In this document: in pieces, positions 24,042 to 32,297 of the stretch
How the letters are laid out: each line of letters begins with the position of its first letter
Position numbering within the stretch: position 1 is the first letter of the stretch
NCBI RefSeq assembly: GCF_902859855.1
Contig: NZ_CADIKH010000003.1
Coordinates: forward strand, 62,001-126,000
Direction of reading: 5' to 3'
DNA from: Paraburkholderia humisilvae
Lineage (GTDB): Bacteria > Pseudomonadota > Gammaproteobacteria > Burkholderiales > Burkholderiaceae
Length of the DNA: 64,000 nucleotides
Program-made: the position numbers and the translations under genes
Notes under the pieces: generated by a model
Seen by the model: the letters and a program-made list of their open reading frames with translations, nothing else
The model's database searches: none
What the model was told of the DNA's origin: nothing

Positions 24042-24857
24042 ATGAAAATCCCCGTTCACATCGGTAGTTACCTTGCTTCCGTCTCCAACCGTCTGCTGCG
24101 CCGCAATCGTACCCCGTTAGACCGCACCCAATTCGACCGCGATGAATGCGTGAGCCTCGACCATCGCGATCCGCTGTCCCAAACATTGGATGAAAAGAAA
24201 CGGTCTGATGAAATCATCGTTCCGCCCATTCCGATCGGGTTCGCAATACCAGGCGGTGCGAATCAGCGGTTCGAAAGCAGCCCTTTTTCGGAGCCTATTG
24301 GTCCGAACAATAACGCGGCCGCATGGATGGGCCTGGGTGTCGCGGTAAGTGCGTTCGTGTTGGTATTCGGCGGGTACGTCGCGATAGTGGGGATGGGAAA
24401 CCCCGCGACGCTGCGTCGTGCAGAAGCGTTCATCCCGCGCACGGTGATGGGAATGACGTGGCTGCCTGGCGATCTCGCGGCGTTCCCCGAACTGCCGGCG
24501 TCATCGGCCACGACTACGGCGCCGGCATCGGACGCCGGGTTGCTCGCCGACAGGCAAGCGACCTCCAGGAAAGAAAATGCGGTCGCGCCCGCGCAGCCAG
24601 CACGCGATCGGACGCGTGCCGGGTCACCGGCGGCTCGGAACGAAGCGACCTTGCATACGGCCGATGCGTGCACCAGCAAGAATCAGCGCGGGTGCTACCG
24701 CAAGTACGCGACGAAAGCACCGCCGATCGATCCGTTCGGCGGCGCGGCGGCAAACGGCCCGCGCCGCGTGCAACGCGACTTCGATCAACCGATGCAGTGG
24801 CACGGCGAGTCCACTGTTGTGCCACCGCATGCGTCAACCACGTATCTGCACCACTGA
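24042..24857 (+). CDS. Single-pass membrane protein of unknown function
   Basis: A 271-residue protein. The start is the ATG at 24042 behind AGGA. The N-terminal 90 residues are polar and cytoplasmic. One transmembrane helix spans about 93-117 (AAAWMGLGVAVSAFVLVFGG and onward). The rest is a low-complexity Ala/Pro/Arg-rich periplasmic region, with a CTSKNQRGCYRKYA segment carrying two cysteines near residue 215. No enzyme family is recognised. It converges with glmS with only four bases between stops. Its position beside the glmS/pga locus suggests, without proof, a link to envelope polysaccharide. Confidence 0.75.
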   Translation: MKIPVHIGSYLASVSNRLLRRNRTPLDRTQFDRDECVSLDHRDPLSQTLDEKKRSDEIIVPPIPIGFAIPGGANQRFESSPFSEPIGPNNNAAAWMGLGVAVSAFVLVFGGYVAIVGMGNPATLRRAEAFIPRTVMGMTWLPGDLAAFPELPASSATTTAPASDAGLLADRQATSRKENAVAPAQPARDRTRAGSPAARNEATLHTADACTSKNQRGCYRKYATKAPPIDPFGGAAANGPRRVQRDFDQPMQWHGESTVVPPHASTTYLHH

Positions 24858-24861
24858 CCGG

Positions 24862-26679
24862 TCATTCGACGGTGACCGACTTCGCCAGGTTGCGCGGCTT
24901 GTCAACGTCGGTGCCGCGCAGGCAAGCGACGTGATAGGCGAGCAACTGGAACGCGATCACGTGCAACACCGGCGATAGCGGTCCATAGTACGCAGGCATC
25001 TGAATCACACGCATGCCCGGCGAACTCGTGAATTGCGTATCGGCATCGGCAATCACATAGAGCTGGCCACCGCGCGCGCACACTTCCTGAACGTTCGACT
25101 TGAGCTTGTCGAGCAATACGTCGTTCGGCGCGGTGACCATCACCGGCATAGCGTCGGTGACGAGCGCAAGCGGCCCATGCTTCAGTTCGCCGGCCGGATA
25201 GCCTTCGGCGTGGATATACGAAATCTCCTTGAGCTTGAGCGCACCCTCGAGCGCGATCGGAAAGTGCAGGCCGCGGCCGAGAAACAGCGCGTTCTCCTTG
25301 CCATGCAGTTCCTCCGCCCACGCCATGATTTGCGGTTCACGCGCCAGCACGCTGCGCAACGCATCGGGCAAGCCCGCGAGTTGACGCAGATAGACGACAG
25401 CCTCGTCGTCGCTAATGCGGCCCCGCCGCCGGCCAATCGTCAACGCGAGCAGAAACAGCGCGGCAAGCTGCGTCGTGAATGCCTTGGTCGACGCAACGCC
25501 GATTTCCGGCCCTGCCTGCGTAATGAACGCCCAACGGCTTTGCCGGACCATCGCGCTGGCCGCGACGTTGCAGATGGTCAGGGTGAGCGCTTCGCCCATC
25601 GATTGCGCGTAGCGCAGCGCGGCAAGCGTATCGGCGGTCTCGCCCGATTGCGATATCGGCACGACCAGTGTGCCGCGCTCCTTTACATGGTCGCGGTAGC
25701 GGAACTCGCTCGATATTTCCGCATGCGCGGTCACGCCGGCCAGACGCTCGAACCAGCCGCGCGCGGTCAGCGCCGCATAGTGGCTCGTGCCGCAGCCGAG
25801 CATCAGTACCCGTTCGATGCCCGTCAACATCTCGGGTGCGGCGTTGCCGAACGGCTCCGTATCGAGCGAATGAACGTGCCCGGCAGTGCGCGCGACCGCC
25901 AGCGGCTGCTCGAAAATTTCCTTCTGCATGTAGTGGCGATACGCACCGAGCTCCGCGTCATCCTCATGCTTCGCGACCGCGCGGATGTCGCGCGCGACTT
26001 CGTGGCCGTCGGGGTCGATGATGCGGACCTCGCCGTGCACGATATCGGCAATGTCGCCATCCTCAAGGTAAATAAAGCGCCGCGCGCAATTGGCAAGCGC
26101 AAACGTGTCAGATGCGAGAAACGCGCTATCGTCGCCGAGCCCGACGACAAGCGGCGAACCTTGCCGTGCGCCTATCACGCGTCGCGGTTCATCCCGGCAG
26201 ATCACGGCAATCGCATATGCGCCGCGCAGCACGCGCGTCGTGTTGTGCACGGCCGCGAGCAGATCGCCACAGTAGTGACTGTGAATCAGATGGGCGATCA
26301 CTTCGGTGTCGGTCTGGCTATTGAATACGTACCCTTGCTCGCGCAAGGACTCGCGCAGCTCCTCGTAGTTTTCGATAATGCCGTTATGCACGACCGCAAT
26401 CTCGTCACGCGAAAAAATCGGATGCGCGTTGTCGATTGCGGGCACGCCGTGCGTCGCCCAGCGCGTATGCGCGACGCCGGTCGAGCCGTCCAGCGCTTCG
26501 GCGGTGACGTCCGTCTCGAGCGCTCGCACCCTTGCGAGCGTCCGCACGCGCCGTGGCGCGCCCTGCTGAAGCACCGCGACGCCGCACGAATCATAGCCGC
26601 GATATTCGAGCCTCTTCAGTCCATCCAGCAACATCGGCACAATATTGCGCTGGGTTACTCCTGCCACGATTCCACACAT
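24862..26679 (-). CDS. glmS: Glutamine-fructose-6-phosphate aminotransferase
   Basis: A 605-residue enzyme making glucosamine-6-phosphate from fructose-6-phosphate and glutamine, the first step to UDP-GlcNAc. The catalytic Cys is residue 2 (MCGIVAG), followed by the type-II glutaminase domain ([22 protein letters not shown]). Two SIS isomerase domains come next ([18 protein letters not shown]), and the conserved C-terminus ends NLAKSVTVE. The ATG at 26679 has a GGAGG site; the four extra codons of the longest frame are dropped. Here it is the last gene of an operon with a VpsR-like regulator and a secreted propeller protein. It is therefore likely a dedicated copy feeding PNAG synthesis. Confidence 0.95.
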   Translation of the reverse strand: MCGIVAGVTQRNIVPMLLDGLKRLEYRGYDSCGVAVLQQGAPRRVRTLARVRALETDVTAEALDGSTGVAHTRWATHGVPAIDNAHPIFSRDEIAVVHNGIIENYEELRESLREQGYVFNSQTDTEVIAHLIHSHYCGDLLAAVHNTTRVLRGAYAIAVICRDEPRRVIGARQGSPLVVGLGDDSAFLASDTFALANCARRFIYLEDGDIADIVHGEVRIIDPDGHEVARDIRAVAKHEDDAELGAYRHYMQKEIFEQPLAVARTAGHVHSLDTEPFGNAAPEMLTGIERVLMLGCGTSHYAALTARGWFERLAGVTAHAEISSEFRYRDHVKERGTLVVPISQSGETADTLAALRYAQSMGEALTLTICNVAASAMVRQSRWAFITQAGPEIGVASTKAFTTQLAALFLLALTIGRRRGRISDDEAVVYLRQLAGLPDALRSVLAREPQIMAWAEELHGKENALFLGRGLHFPIALEGALKLKEISYIHAEGYPAGELKHGPLALVTDAMPVMVTAPNDVLLDKLKSNVQEVCARGGQLYVIADADTQFTSSPGMRVIQMPAYYGPLSPVLHVIAFQLLAYHVACLRGTDVDKPRNLAKSVTVE

Positions 26680-26764
26680 ATTCGCCTCCACTGTGACTGC
26701 CTGGTTTGCTCTATTGGGATGACTTCACTTCACTCCGTTCCTCCCTCCTTCCTGATCCGATCTG

Positions 26765-28096
26765 TTATTTCGCGGTCTGTACCATGCAGCGGTCGGCCGG
26801 GCCCGCCGCCACCTGTTTTTGCGTGCTGAAATCCGCTTCGAGCAAGCCATCCGGCGATAGCGACACGAAATGCACCATCGCCCCGCTCGCAATGCCGGTT
26901 ACGCCAGTATTACCCCACGCAAATGGCGCACGTTGCGTGCCGCGCAGCGCGATATGGTCACCTTCGAGACCGAGCGTCATCAGCCGGCCGTCCTGGGTCG
27001 GGACAAACACGGTATTGCCTTCGACGGCCATGCTGCTTTCACGCACCAGCGCAGGCAGGCAGTCGAGTTCGGCGGTGCGGCGCCCCTGTCCATCGACCAG
27101 AAAGGCAACGGCGCGACCGGTATCGAGTGTTGCGAGCACAACGAACCGGTCGACCGTCGGCACATAGGCGGCGGCGTAAACGTAGTACTGCACGCGATAG
27201 CGATCGATGCTTTCCTGAGGGCGCGTCAGTTTGCCAGTGTGAGGATCGAGCAACGCGTATTGCAGGGACGCGATCGTGCTGCCCGGAATGTACTTTTGCC
27301 AGACCAGCAGCGCTTGGGTTGGCGAACCGGCGACGACCGGCCACCATTCACGCACGTGAGCCGCAACGTTGATATGCCGTAAGAAACGGCCGCCCCCATC
27401 GTAGACGTTCGCGTAGACACCGCCTCCTGTGCCCAGGTTGTCGACACCGCCGCCCTGCACCCAGTCAGCCGAATAAAACACCACAAACTGGTCGTCGACC
27501 GCCGCGACGTGCCCCGAATGGCCGCCGGACTCGACGTCTTTCGGATAAGGCCGGATCGGCGTGAGGTCTTGCCGATAAACACCGTAACGCTGGCTCACAT
27601 TGCGCGGCGCGTTCCAGCCGTCCTCGAACGTGATGAAGAGGGTCCCCTTCGTGTTCTGCGCGACGGATACTGGCTCCTGTGCTTCGGGCCGTTTGATAAA
27701 GGCGCGCACGTTCGACAGGTGCGCATCGCCCGCTTGCCACTGACCGACATAGACGTCGTGCGGCCAGCTGCCATCACGGTTCGCGCCGCGCGGCGGCATG
27801 CCCGAGCTGCTGAAGAACACCCACGTCTTGCCGTCGCCCGCGTCCGCGTTGCCGATACCATGCATGAAACTGCGCTCATCGCGAACGCCGGGCGCGGGCA
27901 CCGCCATCACCGCGCCGACGGGCGCAACGAACGGAGTCGATGCAGCCGCAACGACCGGCATGACCTGCGGCGTGGTCGACAACGCCTGCGCGAGCGCCGC
28001 GGCGGACATCTGCAATAACAGCGCGACGATGCCGATCGCCGCTAACGGCCCGCGCATCGCATGCGCAAAGGGGCGCTGTATCTGGACGGGGTTCAC
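26765..28096 (-). CDS. Secreted beta-propeller-like protein of unknown function
   Basis: A 443-residue exported protein. The GTG at 28096 overlaps the stop of the upstream regulator (GTGA) and has a GGAG site, so translation is coupled; an internal ATG at 28057 is possible. The signal peptide is about MRGPLAAIGIVALLLQMSAA with cleavage near AAALAQA. The mature part shows repeated beta-strand blades with Asp/Gly turns (GDGKTWVFFSSSGM, KGTLFITFEDGWN, AVDDQFVVFYSADW, NTVFVPTQDGRLM), consistent with a six- or seven-bladed propeller. No catalytic motif is recognised. Sitting between the regulator and glmS, it is probably a matrix or envelope component tied to the PNAG polysaccharide. Confidence 0.8.
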   Translation of the reverse strand: MNPVQIQRPFAHAMRGPLAAIGIVALLLQMSAAALAQALSTTPQVMPVVAAASTPFVAPVGAVMAVPAPGVRDERSFMHGIGNADAGDGKTWVFFSSSGMPPRGANRDGSWPHDVYVGQWQAGDAHLSNVRAFIKRPEAQEPVSVAQNTKGTLFITFEDGWNAPRNVSQRYGVYRQDLTPIRPYPKDVESGGHSGHVAAVDDQFVVFYSADWVQGGGVDNLGTGGGVYANVYDGGGRFLRHINVAAHVREWWPVVAGSPTQALLVWQKYIPGSTIASLQYALLDPHTGKLTRPQESIDRYRVQYYVYAAAYVPTVDRFVVLATLDTGRAVAFLVDGQGRRTAELDCLPALVRESSMAVEGNTVFVPTQDGRLMTLGLEGDHIALRGTQRAPFAWGNTGVTGIASGAMVHFVSLSPDGLLEADFSTQKQVAAGPADRCMVQTAK

Positions 28097-29481
28097 TTGC
28101 GCCGCTCCGGAAAATCTGGCGGCATCAACCCGGCGATGTCCTGCAGCCCGTGCCGCATTCTTAGTCGGTAAAGCGTGATGCGTGAAATGTCGAGTTCCTC
28201 CGCCACTTCGTTTGACCGGTTGCCGTGCGCGATCAGTGCCTCGATCAGGCAATTGCGTTCCGCTTCGTCGCGCGCGTCGGCGAGCGTCAACGCGCGGCGC
28301 ACCGGCGGCTCGCCCAGTCCGAGATCGACCGCGCGGATATACGCCCCATCCGCCATCACGATCGCGCGCCGCACCCGGTTGGCAAGTTCCCTGACGTTGC
28401 CCGGCCAGTCGTGCAGCAACATCGCGCGCAATGCGGAAGGGGTGAAGCCGTGAATCCGCGACTTTCGTTCGCCTGCGTACAGACCCAACAAATGAAACGC
28501 GAGCAAATGGATGTCGGTGCTGCGTTCGCGCAGCGGCGGCACGTCGATGCGCAGCACGCAGAGCCGGTGGTACAGATCGAAGCGAAACGACTGGCTGCGT
28601 ACCGCGTCTTCGAGATCGACGTGGGTCGCCGAAATGATGCGCACATCGAGCGGAATCGACACATCGCTACCGAGCCGCTGGATGGTGCCGTCCTGAGCAA
28701 AACGCAGCAGCGTGGCCTGGCATTCGAGCGGCAGATCGCCTATTTCGTCGAGAAACAACGTACCGCCGTTGGCCGCCTCGATATGGCCGATCTTGCGGCG
28801 CTCGGCATCGGTGAACGCGCCGCGCTCGTGGCCGAACAGTTCGCTTTGCACGAGCGTCGGCGGAATCGCGCAGCAGTTGATCGCGACAAACGGCCCCTGT
28901 GCGCGGGACGAAGCGTCGTGCACCGCGCGCGCGGCCAGTTCCTTGCCGGCGCCGGATTCGCCGGCGATGAAAAGCGGCGCATCGGTGTAGGCAACTTTCT
29001 GTATTTCACGCTGCAACGCCTGCATCGGATCGCTGCGCCCGATGATGGATTGACCGCCTGCTAGCGGCGGCGCATGGGAAACGCCACGCAACAGTGACGC
29101 GAGGCGCAACGCACGCCGCAATGCAGACTCGACGACATCGAACGCATATGGCAAAAATACATAATCGAGGCAGTAGCACCCGATCAACTCGCGCGTTGCG
29201 GCTCGCCGCAACTGGTTTGTCGTGACGGCCGCGATCCAGTGCACTTGCGGCGCGCCGACGCAGTGCTCGAGCATGGCGCCCATCGTGCCGGGGTGCTCGT
29301 CGCCGATTTCGAGCAGGCCCACATTGGGCGCCGGCGCATGCCGCAAGGTCCGCTCCAGTTCATGCGCGCTGCCGATCAGCTCGACCGACCATCCCGCTTC
29401 GCGCAGACGGTCGCACAGGCTCGGGTCATGTGCGGCCGAAGCGTATACGAGCGCCGGCGCGTCACGATTCCTTTTCGGCAC
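28093..29481 (-). CDS. VpsR-like enhancer-binding transcriptional regulator
   Basis: A 462-residue NtrC-superfamily regulator. Residues 1-140 form a non-phosphorylated, receiver-like VpsR-type domain. The AAA+ domain has Walker A GESGAGKE (174-181), Walker B TLFLDE (241-246) and a C-terminal Fis helix-turn-helix (NEVAEELDISRITLYRLRMR). The sigma-54 contact loop reads GAFTDA (221-226) rather than the canonical GAFTGA. VpsR of Vibrio and related Burkholderia regulators respond to cyclic di-GMP and control matrix polysaccharide. The start is a GTG at 29481 with GAGGAGG eight bases upstream. It heads an operon with the propeller gene and glmS, and likely also controls the pga operon. Confidence 0.9.
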   Translation of the reverse strand: MPKRNRDAPALVYASAAHDPSLCDRLREAGWSVELIGSAHELERTLRHAPAPNVGLLEIGDEHPGTMGAMLEHCVGAPQVHWIAAVTTNQLRRAATRELIGCYCLDYVFLPYAFDVVESALRRALRLASLLRGVSHAPPLAGGQSIIGRSDPMQALQREIQKVAYTDAPLFIAGESGAGKELAARAVHDASSRAQGPFVAINCCAIPPTLVQSELFGHERGAFTDAERRKIGHIEAANGGTLFLDEIGDLPLECQATLLRFAQDGTIQRLGSDVSIPLDVRIISATHVDLEDAVRSQSFRFDLYHRLCVLRIDVPPLRERSTDIHLLAFHLLGLYAGERKSRIHGFTPSALRAMLLHDWPGNVRELANRVRRAIVMADGAYIRAVDLGLGEPPVRRALTLADARDEAERNCLIEALIAHGNRSNEVAEELDISRITLYRLRMRHGLQDIAGLMPPDFPERRK

Positions 29482-29673
29482 GACGTCATCCTCCTCACGG
29501 GTGCGTTCCCTTTCCCTGTTGTTCACACAACAACGAATGAACGCGTTCGCTTCGCGTCGAGCTCGATGCGCGGACAATGACGTTCGTGCGCAACGCGGAC
29601 AAACGTACAATGAAACTTCGTCCCGCCGCCGCGTGTTTGTCGCGCGCGTTCAACATCTCATGAGCAAAGCACC

Positions 29674-30489
29674 ATGAATCGAGACAAGCTGCTTGCCCCT
29701 GCCCAGATGAAGCATGCGTCCGAACCCCTCGTGTCCGGTCAATCCGCCACATCCGGCGTGCGCTTCGCGGACTACGACAGCGTGCTCACGTTGCTGTCCC
29801 GCCGTCTGCACCTGCTCGAACGTGTCGACGACTTCGTTTGCATCGACCTGCATGCCGGCCAGGTCGTATGCGACTGCAACGAAGTCTTTCATCATGTGTA
29901 TTTCCCTCTCACAGCTCGTCTCGCTTACGAATGCATCCTCGACGACGGCCGCTCGATCGAGCTCGTCACGATCGGCCGCAACGGATTCGCCGGCTGGCCG
30001 GTCGTCACGCGCACCGGATCGATGCCGTTTCGCACCATCGTCACCGCATCCGGCACTGCGTTTCGCTGCAGCGAAGCATCGCTGCTCGCCTGCCTGAAAG
30101 AGGAGCCGTGGGTCGAGGCGCGCATGCTGCAATACGTCGAACTGATGTTCGCCGAAATGTCGCAAATGGCGTCGTGCGCGAGGCTCCATTCGATCGAACA
30201 GCAGGTTGCATGCCGCCTGCTCACGCTGGCGGACAACTGCCGCGCGGCGCGCATCGAAACCTCGGCCGTGTCGTTGTCCCGCGCACTCGGCGTGACCGCG
30301 CGCTCGGTGCGCTCCGCATTGCACGTGCTCGGCGTCGCGGGCGTCGTCACGCACGATCGACATGGCGTGATGATCGAGCAGCGCGCGGCGCTCGAGCAGC
30401 GTTCGTGCGAGTGCTACCGGGTCCTCAAAGCTCTGTATCGGTCATCGGACGACTCCCCATTACATAGCGAACCCGGATCGGCATGTTGA
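29674..30489 (+). CDS. Crp/Fnr-type transcriptional regulator
   Basis: A 271-residue protein with an N-terminal cyclic-nucleotide-binding beta-roll (about 40-150, e.g. HHVYFPLTARLAYECILDDG) and a C-terminal Crp-type winged helix (SAVSLSRALGVTARSVRSAL). There are scattered cysteines but no Fnr-type N-terminal cysteine cluster. Such proteins also occur beside exopolysaccharide genes, where some sense cyclic di-GMP; that is possible here but not visible in the sequence. It is divergent from the VpsR-like regulator (192-base gap). Its last 65 bases overlap the antisense 3' end of pgaD, so the two transcripts are complementary there. Confidence 0.85.
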   Translation: MNRDKLLAPAQMKHASEPLVSGQSATSGVRFADYDSVLTLLSRRLHLLERVDDFVCIDLHAGQVVCDCNEVFHHVYFPLTARLAYECILDDGRSIELVTIGRNGFAGWPVVTRTGSMPFRTIVTASGTAFRCSEASLLACLKEEPWVEARMLQYVELMFAEMSQMASCARLHSIEQQVACRLLTLADNCRAARIETSAVSLSRALGVTARSVRSALHVLGVAGVVTHDRHGVMIEQRAALEQRSCECYRVLKALYRSSDDSPLHSEPGSAC

Positions 30490-31051
30490 CCGGCATTTGC
30501 ATGGCTCCATCCTGCGTGTCGTACCAGCGCGCGTGAGCAGGGTCCACGCCGATCGGTACATCGACGGGTCCGTCGTCGTCGCCCTCCACCTCAGGCTCGG
30601 ACATCGCGCGCAGCGCAGCGATGAAGCCGTTTGCATCGTGCGATGCGATAAAAACCCGCGCGACCGCGCCACGAGCTCTCAGCGAAGCGGCCGCGAACGG
30701 ACCAGGCTCGACCGTCAGGCCCGCGGTCCGTCGCAACAGCCGCTGCATGCGTGAACGCGACGCGAACGGGTGAGCGACGCGCGACACGATCATCCAGACC
30801 ACCAACGCGGCCGCGATCGTGCCGATTGCCGCCGTGTACGACAGCAACTGCTCGACCGGCAGTTCGTTCTCGTTGAACGGCATCAGATAGCGATACGTAT
30901 AGACACCGATCGCCGCCCACAACGAGCCCACCGTTGCGGGACGCATCAGACGAAACCACACGACCTGCAACAGGCCAAGCTTGACTCCTTTGTCCGCGAT
31001 GATCTGACTGGGCGTGCGTAGTGACAGGTCGATGACTGGGGCGTTATTCAT
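30425..31051 (-). CDS. pgaD: PNAG synthase accessory membrane subunit PgaD
   Basis: A 208-residue inner-membrane protein that partners PgaC for poly-beta-1,6-N-acetylglucosamine polymerisation; in E. coli the pair responds to cyclic di-GMP. Two hydrophobic segments are visible (VGSLWAAIGVYTYRYL near residues 41-56 and LLSYTAAIGTIAAALVVWMI near 68-87). A cytoplasmic tail follows that is longer than in E. coli PgaD (137 aa). The start is the ATG at 31051 behind GAGGAAT; it overlaps the pgaC stop by eight bases, implying translational coupling. It is the last gene of the operon. The assignment rests on position and membrane layout more than on sequence motifs. Confidence 0.82.
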   Translation of the reverse strand: MNNAPVIDLSLRTPSQIIADKGVKLGLLQVVWFRLMRPATVGSLWAAIGVYTYRYLMPFNENELPVEQLLSYTAAIGTIAAALVVWMIVSRVAHPFASRSRMQRLLRRTAGLTVEPGPFAAASLRARGAVARVFIASHDANGFIAALRAMSEPEVEGDDDGPVDVPIGVDPAHARWYDTQDGAMQMPVNMPIRVRYVMGSRPMTDTEL

Positions 31052-32297
31052 GCTGAATTCCTCGGTCTGGGCTTGTCCATACCGCACGCTTGCCGCGCCG
31101 GCGCAGGACGATGGAAGGCAAGGCAACGACTGTGGTGATCATGTTGATCAACCAGAAAGCAAGCGGATACCACACGGTATCCATGAAATAGAACAGCAGC
31201 TTCTCGTCGTAACGGCGATCAATCAGGCAGCCGATGATCAGTTGCAGTACGCAGGTGGCGACCAGCAACATTCCATGCCAGTGCGGCAGCAGGGAGATAT
31301 GCCAATCGACCGGCAACGGCGTGAGCATGTTGATCACGCCGAGCAGCATCACGAACGTCATCGAATACGCCCACGCGATACCGACCAGATATTCGAGGAA
31401 CAGCGGCCACATCATGATCATCGATGGCTTCGCGAGATGCGGCGCGTACTTCATCAGCACCTGAATGCCGCCTTTCGCCCAGCGCAGGCGCTGGCGGTAC
31501 AGACCGTTGAGCGTCTCGGGCATCAGGATCCAGCTCAGCGCGTGCGGCTCGTAAGCGACACGCCAGTCGCAGGTCTGCAGCTTCCAGCTGATGTCGATGT
31601 CCTCGGTCAGCATGTCCGAGCTCCAGTAACCGACATCGGCGAGCGCGGACTTGCGGAACATCGTGATCACGCCGGACACCGTGAAAATACGCCCGTACAC
31701 CTGCTGCGTGCGTTTGATCAGTCCTACGATCGACGAAAATTCGCCGACCTGCATCCGCCCGAGCAGCGATGTGCGCGTGCGGATGCGCGGATTCCCGGTC
31801 ACTGCCCCAACATTCGGATCGGAGATAAAGTGCTCGAGCATCCATTCGATCGCGTCGCGACCGAGCAGCGAGTCGCCGTCGATACACATCAGGTACGGTG
31901 CATCGCTGATGGTCGCCGCCGTCGTAAGGCCGATCGCCTTCCCTTCGTTCTTCGAATGATGGATGACCGTCAGGCGTGGAATCTCCTTTGCCAGCTCGTT
32001 GAGAATCGCACCCGTGCCGTCTTTGCTGCCGTCGTTCACCGCGATGATGTCGTAGTTCGCGTAGCCGAGATTCGCGAGATGGTAGATCACGCGACGGACA
32101 TTCGACTCCTCGTTGAAGCACGGCACGACCACCGACACCTTCGGCATGCCGGCCGCGACGAGTGCCCGATGCGAGCGAGTCCGCCCCTTCTCCAGCGCAA
32201 GGTAGTGAACCACCCCTCCAATCATCCAGAAATACGACATAAAGAACGGGTAGAAGAAAATGAAATCCTGCAGACGGGCGATCAGATCGTGCGTCAT
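31044..32297 (-). CDS. pgaC: PNAG glycosyltransferase PgaC
   Basis: A 417-residue processive family-2 glycosyltransferase that polymerises UDP-GlcNAc into beta-1,6-linked chains at the inner membrane. Catalytic landmarks are NDG (88-90), DGD (140-142), TED (231-233, catalytic base region) and QRLRW (269-273, processivity motif). N-terminal and several C-terminal transmembrane segments frame the cytosolic domain. Its ATG shares one base with the pgaB stop (TAATG), and its 3' end overlaps pgaD. The length is close to E. coli PgaC (441 aa). Confidence 0.95.
   Translation of the reverse strand: MTHDLIARLQDFIFFYPFFMSYFWMIGGVVHYLALEKGRTRSHRALVAAGMPKVSVVVPCFNEESNVRRVIYHLANLGYANYDIIAVNDGSKDGTGAILNELAKEIPRLTVIHHSKNEGKAIGLTTAATISDAPYLMCIDGDSLLGRDAIEWMLEHFISDPNVGAVTGNPRIRTRTSLLGRMQVGEFSSIVGLIKRTQQVYGRIFTVSGVITMFRKSALADVGYWSSDMLTEDIDISWKLQTCDWRVAYEPHALSWILMPETLNGLYRQRLRWAKGGIQVLMKYAPHLAKPSMIMMWPLFLEYLVGIAWAYSMTFVMLLGVINMLTPLPVDWHISLLPHWHGMLLVATCVLQLIIGCLIDRRYDEKLLFYFMDTVWYPLAFWLINMITTVVALPSIVLRRRGKRAVWTSPDRGIQHE

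Noticed and set aside
25033..26829. 598-residue plus-strand open frame opposite glmS
   Set aside because: It is the antisense shadow of glmS, a product of high GC. It has no ribosome site or family, and its composition is Arg/His-rich.
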